Source: JBCBDX01 sp038529265 (GTDB taxonomy: Bacteria; Pseudomonadota; Alphaproteobacteria; Rhizobiales; Rhizobiaceae). Taken from it: a DNA stretch of 64,000 bases. Shown here piece after piece: positions 21,914-30,134 of the stretch; the first letter of the stretch is position 1, and every line of letters begins with the position of its first letter. Made by a program: the position numbers and the translations under genes. The stretch is from contig JBCBDX010000002.1 of NCBI GenBank assembly GCA_038529265.1, forward strand, positions 124,001-188,000. Direction: 5' to 3'. Below the pieces are notes generated by a model, which saw nothing but the letters and a program-made list of their open reading frames with translations, did no database searches and was not told where the DNA came from.

Positions 21914-21940
21914 AAAAATGGCCGCTAACGCGGCCATTTT
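21914..21940 (-). terminator. Intrinsic terminator after the second VOC gene
   Basis: The stem AAAATGGCCGC / GCGGCCATTTT is followed by five T residues on the minus strand. It closely resembles the terminator at 22351-22380, and the similarity extends about 10 bases to each side. Confidence 0.75.
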
Positions 21941-21983
21941 GCAAGCCTCAGTTTTCTAACCTGCAGGGAAACGACAGAAGCCG

Positions 21984-22328
21984 TCAGAACGCGTAAACCT
22001 CTACGCGATACCCGTCTGGATCAAAGACTTGCACGCGGGTGGGCCCGTGCTCCTGGAATTCTGCCTCGATGACACCGTTCCTTCGAAAGGTTTCGCGGGC
22101 AGCCAGAACAGCTTGAGTGCTGTCTAGTTGCGATCCAAAATGATTGGTGCGGGGCAAGTCAGCTGGCACATCTCCCTTCGACAGTGCTAGCAAGCCGCCA
22201 GCAGTATCCGCGAGAATCAGCAGATGATCATCTTCATGAACCGTGGAATAAAAGCCGAAATATTCCTTGTAAAAATCGGCGGACTTCTTTCGATCGGAAA
22301 CGGTCAGAGCGACGTGATTTAAGCCCAT
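21984..22328 (-). CDS. VOC-family protein
   Basis: A 114-residue single VOC-domain protein. It begins MGLNHVALTVSDRKKSADFY, with His5 as a candidate metal ligand, and ends with VFDPDGYRVEVYAF, whose Glu is the usual second ligand. The spacing resembles fosfomycin-resistance-like and glyoxalase I-like VOC proteins, but substrate residues cannot be assigned. An AAGGAGAAGG ribosome binding site precedes the ATG. The gene sits 23 bases after a strong terminator, leaving little room for its own promoter. Confidence 0.85.
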   Translation of the reverse strand: MGLNHVALTVSDRKKSADFYKEYFGFYSTVHEDDHLLILADTAGGLLALSKGDVPADLPRTNHFGSQLDSTQAVLAARETFRRNGVIEAEFQEHGPTRVQVFDPDGYRVEVYAF

Positions 22329-22350
22329 GATCCTTCTCCTTGACCTGCAA

Positions 22351-22380
22351 ATAAAAAATGGCCGCTTCAGCGGCCATTTT
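22351..22380 (-). terminator. Intrinsic terminator of tuf copy 2
   Basis: The stem AAAATGGCCGC / GCGGCCATTTT has a short loop and six T residues after it on the minus strand, about 38 bases beyond the tuf stop codon. Confidence 0.85.
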
Positions 22381-22418
22381 CAAGCTAATAATATTGAGCT
22401 TGGGTCAGCGCAAAAAGA

Positions 22419-23594
22419 CTACTCAATAATTTTTGCGACGATCCCGGCGCCGACGGTGCGGCCACCTTCACGGATCGCAAAGCGCAGGCGTTCTTCCATC
22501 GCGATCGGTGTGATCAGCTCGACATTCATTTCCGCATTGTCGCCTGGCATCACCATTTCGGTGCCGTCAGGCAATTGCACTTCACCGGTCACGTCGGTTG
22601 TGCGGAAGTAGAATTGCGGACGATAATTGTTGAAGAATGGCGTGTGACGACCACCCTCTTCCTTCGTCAGAATGTAGGCTTCAGCAACGAACTTCTTGTG
22701 CGGTGTCACCGAACCTGGCTGACAAAGAACCTGGCCACGCTCAACACCTTCACGGTCAACACCGCGCAGCAGCGCACCGATATTGTCGCCCGCCTCACCG
22801 CGATCAAGCAGCTTGCGGAACATCTCAACGCCTGTGCAGGTCGTTTTCGATGTGTCACGGATACCAACGATTTCAATCTCGTCGCCCACATTGATCACAC
22901 CACGCTCAACACGGCCGGTCACAACAGTACCGCGGCCGGAGATGGAGAAAACATCTTCGATCGGCATCAGGAACGGCTGATCGACAGGACGCTCAGGGGT
23001 CGGGATATATTCATCAACCTGCGCCATCAATTCGCGGATCGCGTCTTCACCGATTTCCTTGTTTGAGTCTTCCAGTGCCGCCAGAGCAGAGCCCTTGACC
23101 ACAGGAATATCGTCGCCCGGGAAGTCATAGTCGGAAAGAAGCTCACGCACTTCCATCTCAACCAGTTCCAGAAGCTCTTCATCATCAACCTGGTCAACCT
23201 TGTTGAGGAACACAACAAGCGAAGGAACACCAACCTGACGGGCAAGAAGAATGTGCTCGCGTGTCTGTGGCATCGGGCCATCAGCGGCAGAGCAAACAAG
23301 GATCGCGCCATCCATCTGGGCAGCACCGGTGATCATGTTCTTCACATAGTCAGCGTGGCCCGGGCAGTCGACATGCGCATAGTGGCGGTTGTCTGTCTCA
23401 TACTCAACGTGCGCCGTTGAAATCGTGATGCCGCGTGCACGCTCTTCAGGCGCACCGTCAATCTCGTCATAGGCCTTGAAGTCTCCGAAGAACTTCGTGA
23501 TCGCAGCCGTCAATGACGTCTTGCCATGGTCAACGTGACCGATCGTGCCGATGTTCACGTGAGGCTTATTGCGCTCAAACTTTTCCTTGGCCAT
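22419..23594 (-). CDS. tuf: Elongation factor Tu, copy 2
   Basis: Protein and coding DNA look identical to copy 1 at 2783-3958 (391 residues, same GTPase motifs). This copy ends with TAG instead of TGA and has a different leader and trailer. It follows tRNA-Tyr and tRNA-Gly on the same strand, the arrangement known from the tRNA-tufB operon of E. coli, so it is probably transcribed with the two tRNAs and then terminated at 22351-22380. Confidence 0.98.
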   Translation of the reverse strand: MAKEKFERNKPHVNIGTIGHVDHGKTSLTAAITKFFGDFKAYDEIDGAPEERARGITISTAHVEYETDNRHYAHVDCPGHADYVKNMITGAAQMDGAILVCSAADGPMPQTREHILLARQVGVPSLVVFLNKVDQVDDEELLELVEMEVRELLSDYDFPGDDIPVVKGSALAALEDSNKEIGEDAIRELMAQVDEYIPTPERPVDQPFLMPIEDVFSISGRGTVVTGRVERGVINVGDEIEIVGIRDTSKTTCTGVEMFRKLLDRGEAGDNIGALLRGVDREGVERGQVLCQPGSVTPHKKFVAEAYILTKEEGGRHTPFFNNYRPQFYFRTTDVTGEVQLPDGTEMVMPGDNAEMNVELITPIAMEERLRFAIREGGRTVGAGIVAKIIE

Positions 23595-23597
23595 TTT
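22421..23597 (-). repeat. tuf repeat, copy 2 (1177 bp)
   Basis: Direct repeat of 2785-3961. The sharp edges at the coding region point to ongoing gene conversion rather than a recent duplication of a larger segment. Confidence 0.93.
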
Positions 23598-23730
23598 TAT
23601 ATCCTGTCGTGTGTAATGGTTGCTTGAATCCAAGGCAGGCCTTGTCGGGCGCGCACATAGGTCACTTGGCAATTATGCGCAAGGGGCAAGCCGCTACGCT
23701 CTTACTAACTTGTCATTATTTTCTGGGCTT

Positions 23731-23804
23731 TGGAGCGGGTAGCGGGAATCGAACCCGCACCAAGAGCTTGGAAGGCTCGTGTGATACCATTTCACCATAC
23801 CCGC
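23731..23804 (-). tRNA. tRNA-Gly (TCC anticodon)
   Basis: A 74-base cloverleaf with acceptor stem GCGGGTA / TACCCGC, anticodon TCC in the loop CTTCCAA, T arm GGTTCGATTC and encoded CCA. It lies 39 bases downstream of tRNA-Tyr and 136 bases upstream of tuf copy 2. Confidence 0.97.
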
Positions 23805-23843
23805 GCACCGGAGGTCCGGTTTAATCATTACCATAGGTGCCAA

Positions 23844-23928
23844 TGGTGGGGGAAGTAGGACTCGAACCTACGAAGCATTACGCAGCGGATTTACAGTCCG
23901 CCCCCTTTGCCGCTCGGGACATTCCCCC
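23844..23928 (-). tRNA. tRNA-Tyr (GTA anticodon)
   Basis: An 85-base class II tRNA with a long variable arm, anticodon GTA in the loop CTGTAAA, T arm GGTTCGAGTC and encoded CCA. It is the first gene of the tRNA-Tyr/tRNA-Gly/tuf unit. Confidence 0.97.
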
Positions 23929-23973
23929 AACTGGCACCGGATGGTGTGTGAAGCATGTGCGACACAGGCGCGC

Positions 23974-24002
23974 CTTATGACCACGACGAGATGGCAAGTC
24001 AA
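23974..24002 (-). promoter_or_regulatory. Promoter of the tRNA-Tyr/tRNA-Gly/tuf unit
   Basis: TTGACT, a 17-base spacer and CATAAG on the minus strand. This is a good alphaproteobacterial sigma-70 match, placed about 45 bases before the tRNA-Tyr 5' end. It overlaps the upstream region of the divergent rlmB gene. Confidence 0.6.
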
Positions 24003-24086
24003 CACAGCATCTGACCCCAAAAGGGTAAAAACACAGGCGGCATGTTCGAACTTGGCATGAAGCAAGTTGGCAAGATAAACAGCGCC

Positions 24087-24905
24087 ATGAGCAAACAAGA
24101 CACCCACTACGCAACGCTTCGCCGTAAACATCGCGAGAACGCAAAAAAGAACGGCACTTATGAAGCGAGTTTTGACAAGCCGCCAGACGGCCGTGTTTGG
24201 CTTTATGGCCTCCACGCAGTTGGAGCAGCGCTCAATAATCCCAAAAGAATTAGTCATACCCTTTGGGCCAGTGAAAATGCGATAGCCAAGCTTAATTTGT
24301 CGGAGGCCTCAGACGTAAAAGTTGTCAGCATTCACCCCAAAGAAATCGACAAGAAACTGGGCAATGAAGCGGTCCATCAGGGTGTTCTGCTTGAGGCCGA
24401 AATTTTGGCAAACCAGACGTTGGAAGACTGTTGGGACGACGACCTGTTGCTTGTCTTGGATCAGGTTACCGATCCCCACAATGTTGGAGCAATGATCCGC
24501 TCGGCGGTTGCAATGGGTGTTGGTGCCATCATCACGACAGCCCGACACAGCCCGGGCGAGTCGGGTGTACTGGCAAAGGTAGCGTCGGGCGGTCTGGAGC
24601 ATATAAAGTATGTGACAGTCAGAAACCTTGCCAATGCCATTCAGGCGATCAACGAGCGCGGCTATCAAACAATCGGCCTTGATTCTGAAGGGCCGAAAGA
24701 TCTCACCGAGACGATCGGCGCACCAAAAATCGCGCTTGTAATGGGTGCTGAAGGCAAGGGCCTACGCCAAAAAAGCAGAGAATCCGTATCTCATCTGGCT
24801 CGGCTTGACATGCCGGGTCCGATTAAATCATTGAATGTTTCCAACGCGGCCGCTGTTGCGCTATTTGTGGCATGCAATCATCGCAATGCGTCACCGCAGC
24901 CGTAA
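24087..24905 (+). CDS. rlmB: TrmH/SpoU-family 23S rRNA 2'-O-ribose methyltransferase (RlmB-like)
   Basis: Methylates the 2'-OH of a guanosine in 23S rRNA (G2251 in E. coli) using S-adenosylmethionine. The 272-residue product has an N-terminal substrate-binding domain beginning WLYGLHAVGAALNN and the three SpoU knot motifs: TDPHNVGAMIRSA, LVMGAEGKGLR and SLNVSNAAAVALF. I start at MSKQDTHYATLRRKH; an ATG 15 codons upstream is possible but less like the family. It is divergent from the tRNA-Tyr promoter. Confidence 0.9.
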   Translation: MSKQDTHYATLRRKHRENAKKNGTYEASFDKPPDGRVWLYGLHAVGAALNNPKRISHTLWASENAIAKLNLSEASDVKVVSIHPKEIDKKLGNEAVHQGVLLEAEILANQTLEDCWDDDLLLVLDQVTDPHNVGAMIRSAVAMGVGAIITTARHSPGESGVLAKVASGGLEHIKYVTVRNLANAIQAINERGYQTIGLDSEGPKDLTETIGAPKIALVMGAEGKGLRQKSRESVSHLARLDMPGPIKSLNVSNAAAVALFVACNHRNASPQP

Positions 24906-25057
24906 AGCTTGGTTTTTCAGGCAGTGCTTAATATTCAACTGCGTGGCCTGAGTTTCGTCGCAATCAAGGCATGGCCATCAAAATTCTGCCTTTATTTGCG
25001 CCAATGCGGGCAAACGAATAGAATAAAGAATAGAAACTCACGGGACTGGACATACTC

Positions 25058-25711
25058 ATGAAAAAAGCACCGCTTTTGATCCTTGCCGCGGCAAGCATTG
25101 CGTTAGCAGCGTGCACCACAACTGACCCATTTACAGGTCAACAGCAAATTTCGCGCACAGCAGGTGGTGCAGCTATCGGCGCGGCTGTTGGTGCTGGCCT
25201 TGGAACATTGGCAGGTGGTGACGACCGGCGTAATGCGCTGATTGGTGCGGGCATTGGTGCACTGGCGGGTGGCGCTGTCGGCAATTATATGGATCGCCAG
25301 CAGGCTGAGTTGCGCGCTCAACTTCAAGGCACAGGCGTCAGCGTGACACGTGTCGGTGACCGTATCATCTTGAATATGCCATCAAACATCACATTCCCCG
25401 TTGATCAGGATCAGGTCTTGCCCGCCTTCTTCGCGACGCTCGATTCAGTCGTGCTTGTGCTGAACCGTTACAATCAGACCATCATCGATGTGTATGGACA
25501 CACCGACTCAACAGGTGATGAAGGTTACAATCTGGGGCTTTCACAGCGTCGCGCCAATTCTGTAGCCAACTACTTTACGAGCAAAGGCGTTGATGGTCGA
25601 CGCTTGCTCGTTACCGGCTTTGGAGAAAGCCGTCCCATCGCCGACAATGGGACCGAAGCAGGGCGTGCTCAGAACCGCCGGGTTGAAATACAAATTTCGC
25701 CGCTGAGCTGA
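25058..25711 (+). CDS. OmpA-family lipoprotein (YiaD-like)
   Basis: A predicted outer-membrane lipoprotein that binds peptidoglycan. The 217-residue product has a signal peptide with lipobox LAAC (Cys19), a glycine-zipper segment (about 36-80, repeated GAAIGAAVGAGLG-type stretches) and a C-terminal OmpA domain with the diaminopimelate-binding pattern YGHTDSTGDEGYNLGLSQRRA and NRRVEI. It is transcribed alone and ends in a terminator shared with the convergent gene. Confidence 0.9.
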   Translation: MKKAPLLILAAASIALAACTTTDPFTGQQQISRTAGGAAIGAAVGAGLGTLAGGDDRRNALIGAGIGALAGGAVGNYMDRQQAELRAQLQGTGVSVTRVGDRIILNMPSNITFPVDQDQVLPAFFATLDSVVLVLNRYNQTIIDVYGHTDSTGDEGYNLGLSQRRANSVANYFTSKGVDGRRLLVTGFGESRPIADNGTEAGRAQNRRVEIQISPLS

Positions 25712-25733
25712 TCAGCCGATAAAAGTTGAACCG

Positions 25734-25758
25734 AAACGGCGGGAAATCCCGCCGTTTT
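25734..25758. terminator. Bidirectional intrinsic terminator
   Basis: The stem AAACGGCGGG / CCCGCCGTTT lies between two convergent genes, with T residues on both strands. Confidence 0.8.
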
Positions 25759-25759
25759 C

Positions 25760-26065
25760 CTAGCTGCTCTGGTCGTCCACCTCTTCGACAGACAATTCAC
25801 CAGCATCTCTGGCGCGCATTTCCTCAATGTCGTCAGCAATTAATGCCAGATGTTGCTCGATGAGCGACAGATTGGCAATCAAGCCGCAAATTAAAGCAGC
25901 GATGATTAGCCCACCCAACGCGCCAAGACCCGCACCAAATGTAAGATTTTCGCCGGCCCAATAGGCTGTGCGGAAACCGAAATAGCCTCCCAATGCCACA
26001 ATCACCAACCCAATGGCGGGATTGAGCGTCTCCAGCGCTTCAGCCAATAATCTTGAAAACCGCAT
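25760..26065 (-). CDS. Small two-helix membrane protein of unknown function
   Basis: A 101-residue protein starting MRFSRLLAEALETLN, chosen because GGAGGG lies 5 bases upstream; a longer start six codons earlier lacks this. Two transmembrane segments (about 16-36 and 44-66) are followed by an acidic cytoplasmic tail (DDIEEMRARDAGELSVEEVDD). I do not recognise the family. It lies 54 bases beyond gloB on the same strand and may be cotranscribed with it. Confidence 0.7.
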   Translation of the reverse strand: MRFSRLLAEALETLNPAIGLVIVALGGYFGFRTAYWAGENLTFGAGLGALGGLIIAALICGLIANLSLIEQHLALIADDIEEMRARDAGELSVEEVDDQSS

Positions 26066-26119
26066 CTTCGCCCTCCGTTGCATCCACCGTTAGCTCTGGC
26101 CAAACCATTCGGCAAGCGG

Positions 26120-26899
26120 TCAAAAATTGCTTCTCATATCCCGCAAACGAGCAAAGACTTCATCATCACTTGCGGTTTCCATGCCAAGTGCGGCACGGAC
26201 TCCAGGATCATCAACGCGCAAAAACGGATTGGTCGCCAACTCTCCCGCCAGCTTTACGGGAACTGTGGCCTGCCCCGCATCTAACAACTTTTCCAAACGA
26301 GCAATCCGTTCCTGCACTGCTATGCTGTGCGGATCGACTTTCTGCGTGAACGCGATGTTTGTACTGGTGTACTCGTGTGCGCCGAAAACCAATGTTTGGG
26401 GCGGTAGAGCGGTAAGCTTTGAAAGGCTTTGCTTCAGCAAGGAAGGACTTCCATCAAAAATGCGCCCGCAACCCAGTGTGAAAAGCGTATCGCCCGTAAA
26501 AACAGCGTCTTGGTCACCAAGATAGAAGTTGATCATATCAAGCGTATGACCGGGCGTTGCCAAGATTTTCACTTCATGGCCTGCAAAGGTGAACGAGGCA
26601 CCATCCCAGTAATCCACATCCAAACCCCGGATAGGCAGCGAGCGCCCTTGCTCCGGTCCACGGACATAAGAACCGGTTTCCGCCTTTAGCTCCAAGACGC
26701 CGCCGGTGTGATCCGGATGGTGATGGGTAATCCAGATCTCATTTAGCTTCCAGCCGGTTCGCTCAAGAGCTTTTTTAGTTTCAGTGGCATCCCCACAATC
26801 AATTGCTGCAGTTTCGCCGGTCGTGCGCGAATGCAAAAGCATGCCGTAGTTGTTAAGCGGTCCGTGCAGGTAAAGGTCGATATCGAAATCTTTCAGCAT
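26120..26899 (-). CDS. gloB: Hydroxyacylglutathione hydrolase (glyoxalase II)
   Basis: Hydrolyses S-D-lactoylglutathione to D-lactate and glutathione, completing methylglyoxal detoxification begun by GloA at 42802. The 259-residue metallo-beta-lactamase-fold protein has the binuclear metal motif THHHPDH (58-64), further ligands in TPGHT and FTGDTLF, and the glyoxalase II tail GAHEYT and NPFLRVDD. The start MLKDFDIDLY is chosen because GGAGG lies 8 bases upstream; two earlier in-frame starts sit too close to it. Confidence 0.92.
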   Translation of the reverse strand: MLKDFDIDLYLHGPLNNYGMLLHSRTTGETAAIDCGDATETKKALERTGWKLNEIWITHHHPDHTGGVLELKAETGSYVRGPEQGRSLPIRGLDVDYWDGASFTFAGHEVKILATPGHTLDMINFYLGDQDAVFTGDTLFTLGCGRIFDGSPSLLKQSLSKLTALPPQTLVFGAHEYTSTNIAFTQKVDPHSIAVQERIARLEKLLDAGQATVPVKLAGELATNPFLRVDDPGVRAALGMETASDDEVFARLRDMRSNF

Positions 26900-27137
26900 G
26901 TTCATCACCTCCGCGCAAAATCATCGTAAATATCTGTTATTGCGCCTCAATATCACCCGTAGCCAGTCATCCAACAGCAAACAGCGCCGGTTGGCTGACT
27001 AAATTCATCGAGATGAAAGTCAGTATTTTATACAATAGATTCCATATACCTATCGACGCATTTTTAATGTAACGCATTGGATTGAAATATTAAACGACTC
27101 GCAACTCTCGAGAGCTTTAAGTGGCACGACCAACCGC

Positions 27138-28157
27138 ATGACCCACATTGATCAAGCGGCCATAAACAAAGCGCTAGCAATTATCAGAAACTTTAAGTCG
27201 GATTGGCCCGGCAAGGTCGTCGATAAAACCGGGCTCGTACATATTGCCAACGAAGACGGTAGGAACACGCCTCTACTCTGGTGTTTCAATGACACCCATC
27301 CATTTGAACGCCTTGCCGAGGCACTAGGGCCTGATCAACCATTGATTGGGCTGCGATCTGCACATTTAACGAGACGAGCTCAGTTCCGCTCGACACACAT
27401 CGATTTTGCGATTGCTGACCGTTACACGGATCTCATAGTAAAGAACTTTGCGGGCAGCCCACTCTTTGTTGGAGGCAATTGCCAAGGTGCAAACATAGCG
27501 GCCCGCATAAAAGAGAACCTCTTTTTAAAAGGCTTTGACATACCAGCAGCTTTTCAGATGGAAAGCTGCGACTTACAACCATTTGCTGGCCGACAAACCA
27601 TGTTGTTTGGCGAACAGAGTCACGAATACAACCCCTACTTGCTCGGAAAAGACCCAAAACCGACATGGCAAGTAATCTTTAAAGAACCGAGTGTTGCTTT
27701 CTTGAATGGTGGGCATGGAGAGTATTTTTCACCCGAAGGTGCCCGGCAGTTGGCTGATATTCTTCTGGCCAAAATGTCAGAGGCGCAACCGTCATTTGAG
27801 GCAGCGCGACAAATTGATTTAGTCGCAGACTTCTCGGTCTTAACTGACGTCCTTCAACCGGGACAGCCTGTCCGTATCAAGATCGATTTACGAGCCGAAG
27901 CGCTCAATAAAGTGTCCGCTTTAAGTGCGCTGAAGCTGTATGCGTTTTGGTACTCAATTGATCGTCTATGGGCAGAAACTGAGCTTGTCGATTTAGACTG
28001 TAAGGCACTCAATTCGCCCAAAGAAATCCATCTAACCGCACCGGAAAAAGGTGGCTGGAACCTCACGCTATATCCGGCAATTAAGGGACACGGTCCGGTT
28101 AGCGTTGGAGAAGCGAGAAAACGCACTCAAGAGCTTACCGTTGGCGAAGCATCATGA
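27138..28157 (+). CDS. Thioesterase-like alpha/beta hydrolase with Cys nucleophile
   Basis: Residues 30-215 resemble the thioesterase domains of nonribosomal peptide and polyketide enzymes. A strand reading PLLWCF takes the place of the usual PLFFVHG, followed by LAEALGPDQPLIGL, then the nucleophile elbow FVGGNCQGANIA with Cys115 where the family normally has Ser. A late HGEYFSPEGARQLADIL supplies the candidate catalytic His193. A C-terminal domain of about 120 residues looks beta-rich and is unfamiliar. There is no signal peptide. It converges on, and overlaps by 6 bases, the carbamoyltransferase gene, so it probably releases or transfers the product of that pathway. Activity as hydrolase or acyltransferase is inference. 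Confidence 0.6.
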   Translation: MTHIDQAAINKALAIIRNFKSDWPGKVVDKTGLVHIANEDGRNTPLLWCFNDTHPFERLAEALGPDQPLIGLRSAHLTRRAQFRSTHIDFAIADRYTDLIVKNFAGSPLFVGGNCQGANIAARIKENLFLKGFDIPAAFQMESCDLQPFAGRQTMLFGEQSHEYNPYLLGKDPKPTWQVIFKEPSVAFLNGGHGEYFSPEGARQLADILLAKMSEAQPSFEAARQIDLVADFSVLTDVLQPGQPVRIKIDLRAEALNKVSALSALKLYAFWYSIDRLWAETELVDLDCKALNSPKEIHLTAPEKGGWNLTLYPAIKGHGPVSVGEARKRTQELTVGEAS

Positions 28158-29846
28158 GGGTTTTTCAATAAGAACATTTTCCAGGAGCACGGCATCGAGC
28201 CCCGTTGTCATTAACATCGCAACGGCATCTTCGACGGAGTGTGCAATTGGTTTGCCCATGATATTCAGGCTCGTGTTGAGAATGATCGGCACTCCAGAAA
28301 TCCGCTCAAAGGCCTCCAAAAGATCTGCTAACCACGGGTTTTGATCATGCCTTACCGTTTGCAAACGCCCTGTACCGTCGGTGTGCACCACTGCAGGTAC
28401 CAGCTCCTTTGAGGTCGAACGCCACTGCAAGGTTTTAGCCATGTAGGGGCTTGGTTCGGGCGTCTGAAACCAGTCGTCCACTAGATGCTCTGCAATGACG
28501 GGCGCAAATGGACGGTAAGCCTCCCTACCCTTGACCAGTTTGTTCAAGCGATCCTTCATCTGGTGCGACCTCGGATCAGCCAGAATTGACCGGTTACCCA
28601 AGGCGCGGGGCCCAAACTCCGCCGACCCTTTCATAACGCCTATGATTTTGCCCTTTGCTAGCAGGTTAGCGGTGACTAACGGTTGGTCTCCTGCTAACTC
28701 GGTAATTCTCAGACTACCTGCTGCGTACGCCATACAACGGGCTATCGCCTGGCGGTCGGGCAAAGAGCCAAAATAAGCGGATCGGTCAGATTTTGGTATT
28801 GGAGCGTTGTTATCAGCGCTCCATGCCAAGAGAGCTGCCCCGATGGCATTACCGTCATCTGCCGGGCATGGTGGCACATCAACTTGTTCGAACCCAAAAC
28901 GGGAACGGATTGTTCCATTGTATGAAGAATTCAAAGCACAGCCGCCGGTCAAAAGCAGGTTACGGTTCTCTGATTTTGCGCAGCCGGATAACAACTCGTC
29001 GGCGAAAAGCCCATAAACGTATTGACCAGATGCAGCGAGATCGGCGGCTTGCATCACTGGATCGCTAGAACCCCGAGCGAAAGCCCTGACTTGAGCCTCG
29101 ACCTCAGCCATAACTTCACTACAACAAGGCTCAGGTCGGTGATTTTTAAAGCTGAGAATGCGCTGCAAAGGGTCGACCAATTCCTCACGTACGGTGCCAA
29201 AAGCAGCGAGACCCATAACCTTCCATTCTTCGCCCAACACATCACTGAACCCACAACGAAGCGTCAGCCAACTATAATATAGCCCGAGGCTCGCGCCCGC
29301 GTTCCAAGACCTCCAATCGCGGCTAAGCCTACGATTGGTTATACTGAACTGGGAAACAGCCCCCGTTTCACCCTCACCATCGACAACAAGACAAACGGCA
29401 TCGCGAGCATCGGAGAAATAAACCGCGGCCGCGGCATGGCAGCTATGATGTTCAAATTTGCGAACCTTGATCGGCTCGTCAGCAATATCGAGCAGGCGAA
29501 AAGACGCACCCGAAACATCAAACAGAGACGCTTGATAGGTTGAGAGCGCGCTCAGCTGGTTAGGGCTCATCAAAGGGTTTTTTAGCATTTCGGCCGGCCG
29601 AGACTGAACGCTCTTCCAACAGGTGGAAACCTCAACACGATCTCTGCCAATCTCAAAGTCAGTTTGATCAATGGCATGTGCCAGATGTCCGGCAATGTCG
29701 GGCGGCACGCCCCATGCTCGCTTCACTTGAGTAAAGCGTTCTGTCGCTTCCGCAAAAGCCACACAGCCATTGGGATCAACGATGGCAATTGCAGGATCAT
29801 GTCCAGTGTTGGAGAGACCAACATACCACGTTCTTTGCGGCGTCAT
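28152..29846 (-). CDS. Carbamoyltransferase, NodU/TobZ/CmcH family
   Basis: Family members transfer a carbamoyl group from carbamoyl phosphate to a hydroxyl of a sugar or natural product, through a carbamoyl-adenylate. The 564-residue product has the Kae1-like metal and nucleotide site: GHDPA (about 15), HHSCHA (133-138), VVDGEGE (about 154) and TGGCALN (about 300). It also has the NodU C-terminal segment KGSAEFGPRALGNRSIL near residue 400. Its ATG overlaps the ACP stop codon (ATGA), so it is the last gene of the ligase-P450-ACP operon. The acceptor may be an ACP-bound hydroxyacyl chain. Confidence 0.88.
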   Translation of the reverse strand: MTPQRTWYVGLSNTGHDPAIAIVDPNGCVAFAEATERFTQVKRAWGVPPDIAGHLAHAIDQTDFEIGRDRVEVSTCWKSVQSRPAEMLKNPLMSPNQLSALSTYQASLFDVSGASFRLLDIADEPIKVRKFEHHSCHAAAAVYFSDARDAVCLVVDGEGETGAVSQFSITNRRLSRDWRSWNAGASLGLYYSWLTLRCGFSDVLGEEWKVMGLAAFGTVREELVDPLQRILSFKNHRPEPCCSEVMAEVEAQVRAFARGSSDPVMQAADLAASGQYVYGLFADELLSGCAKSENRNLLLTGGCALNSSYNGTIRSRFGFEQVDVPPCPADDGNAIGAALLAWSADNNAPIPKSDRSAYFGSLPDRQAIARCMAYAAGSLRITELAGDQPLVTANLLAKGKIIGVMKGSAEFGPRALGNRSILADPRSHQMKDRLNKLVKGREAYRPFAPVIAEHLVDDWFQTPEPSPYMAKTLQWRSTSKELVPAVVHTDGTGRLQTVRHDQNPWLADLLEAFERISGVPIILNTSLNIMGKPIAHSVEDAVAMLMTTGLDAVLLENVLIEKPS

Positions 29847-30088
29847 TTGTCCTGGCCAGCCGTCTCGGCAATCTCCTTGGCAAAGGCAGCCAAAGTGTTA
29901 GACTCAAAGATCAAAGACGGGTCAATCTCAATACCAAACACTTCCTCCAAGATGCCGCACATGTAGACGGCATCAGCTGACTTTATGCCTAATTCTTCGA
30001 TTGGCCGATCAAAATCCACATCGTTTGGTGGAAGCTTAGCGTCCTCAACCAGAGTTTTGACGATCCGCGCTTTGATGTCGTCTAACAA
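29843..30088 (-). CDS. Stand-alone acyl carrier protein
   Basis: A carrier for thioester-bound intermediates. From the TTG start chosen here it has 81 residues, the usual ACP length, with a GGGG ribosome binding site 6 bases upstream. An ATG at 30211 would give 122 residues but overlap the P450 gene by 77 bases. The predicted phosphopantetheine serine is Ser37 in ELGIKSADAVYM. The residue before it is Lys instead of the usual Asp (DSL/DSV), an unusual site. Helix III (EEVFGIEIDPSLIFE) is canonical. Its stop overlaps the carbamoyltransferase start. Confidence 0.8.
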   Translation of the reverse strand: MLDDIKARIVKTLVEDAKLPPNDVDFDRPIEELGIKSADAVYMCGILEEVFGIEIDPSLIFESNTLAAFAKEIAETAGQDK

Positions 30089-30134
30089 ATGTGTGTCCCC
30101 AAGGAATACTCCGTTACGTAAGTTGGCGTCGATG

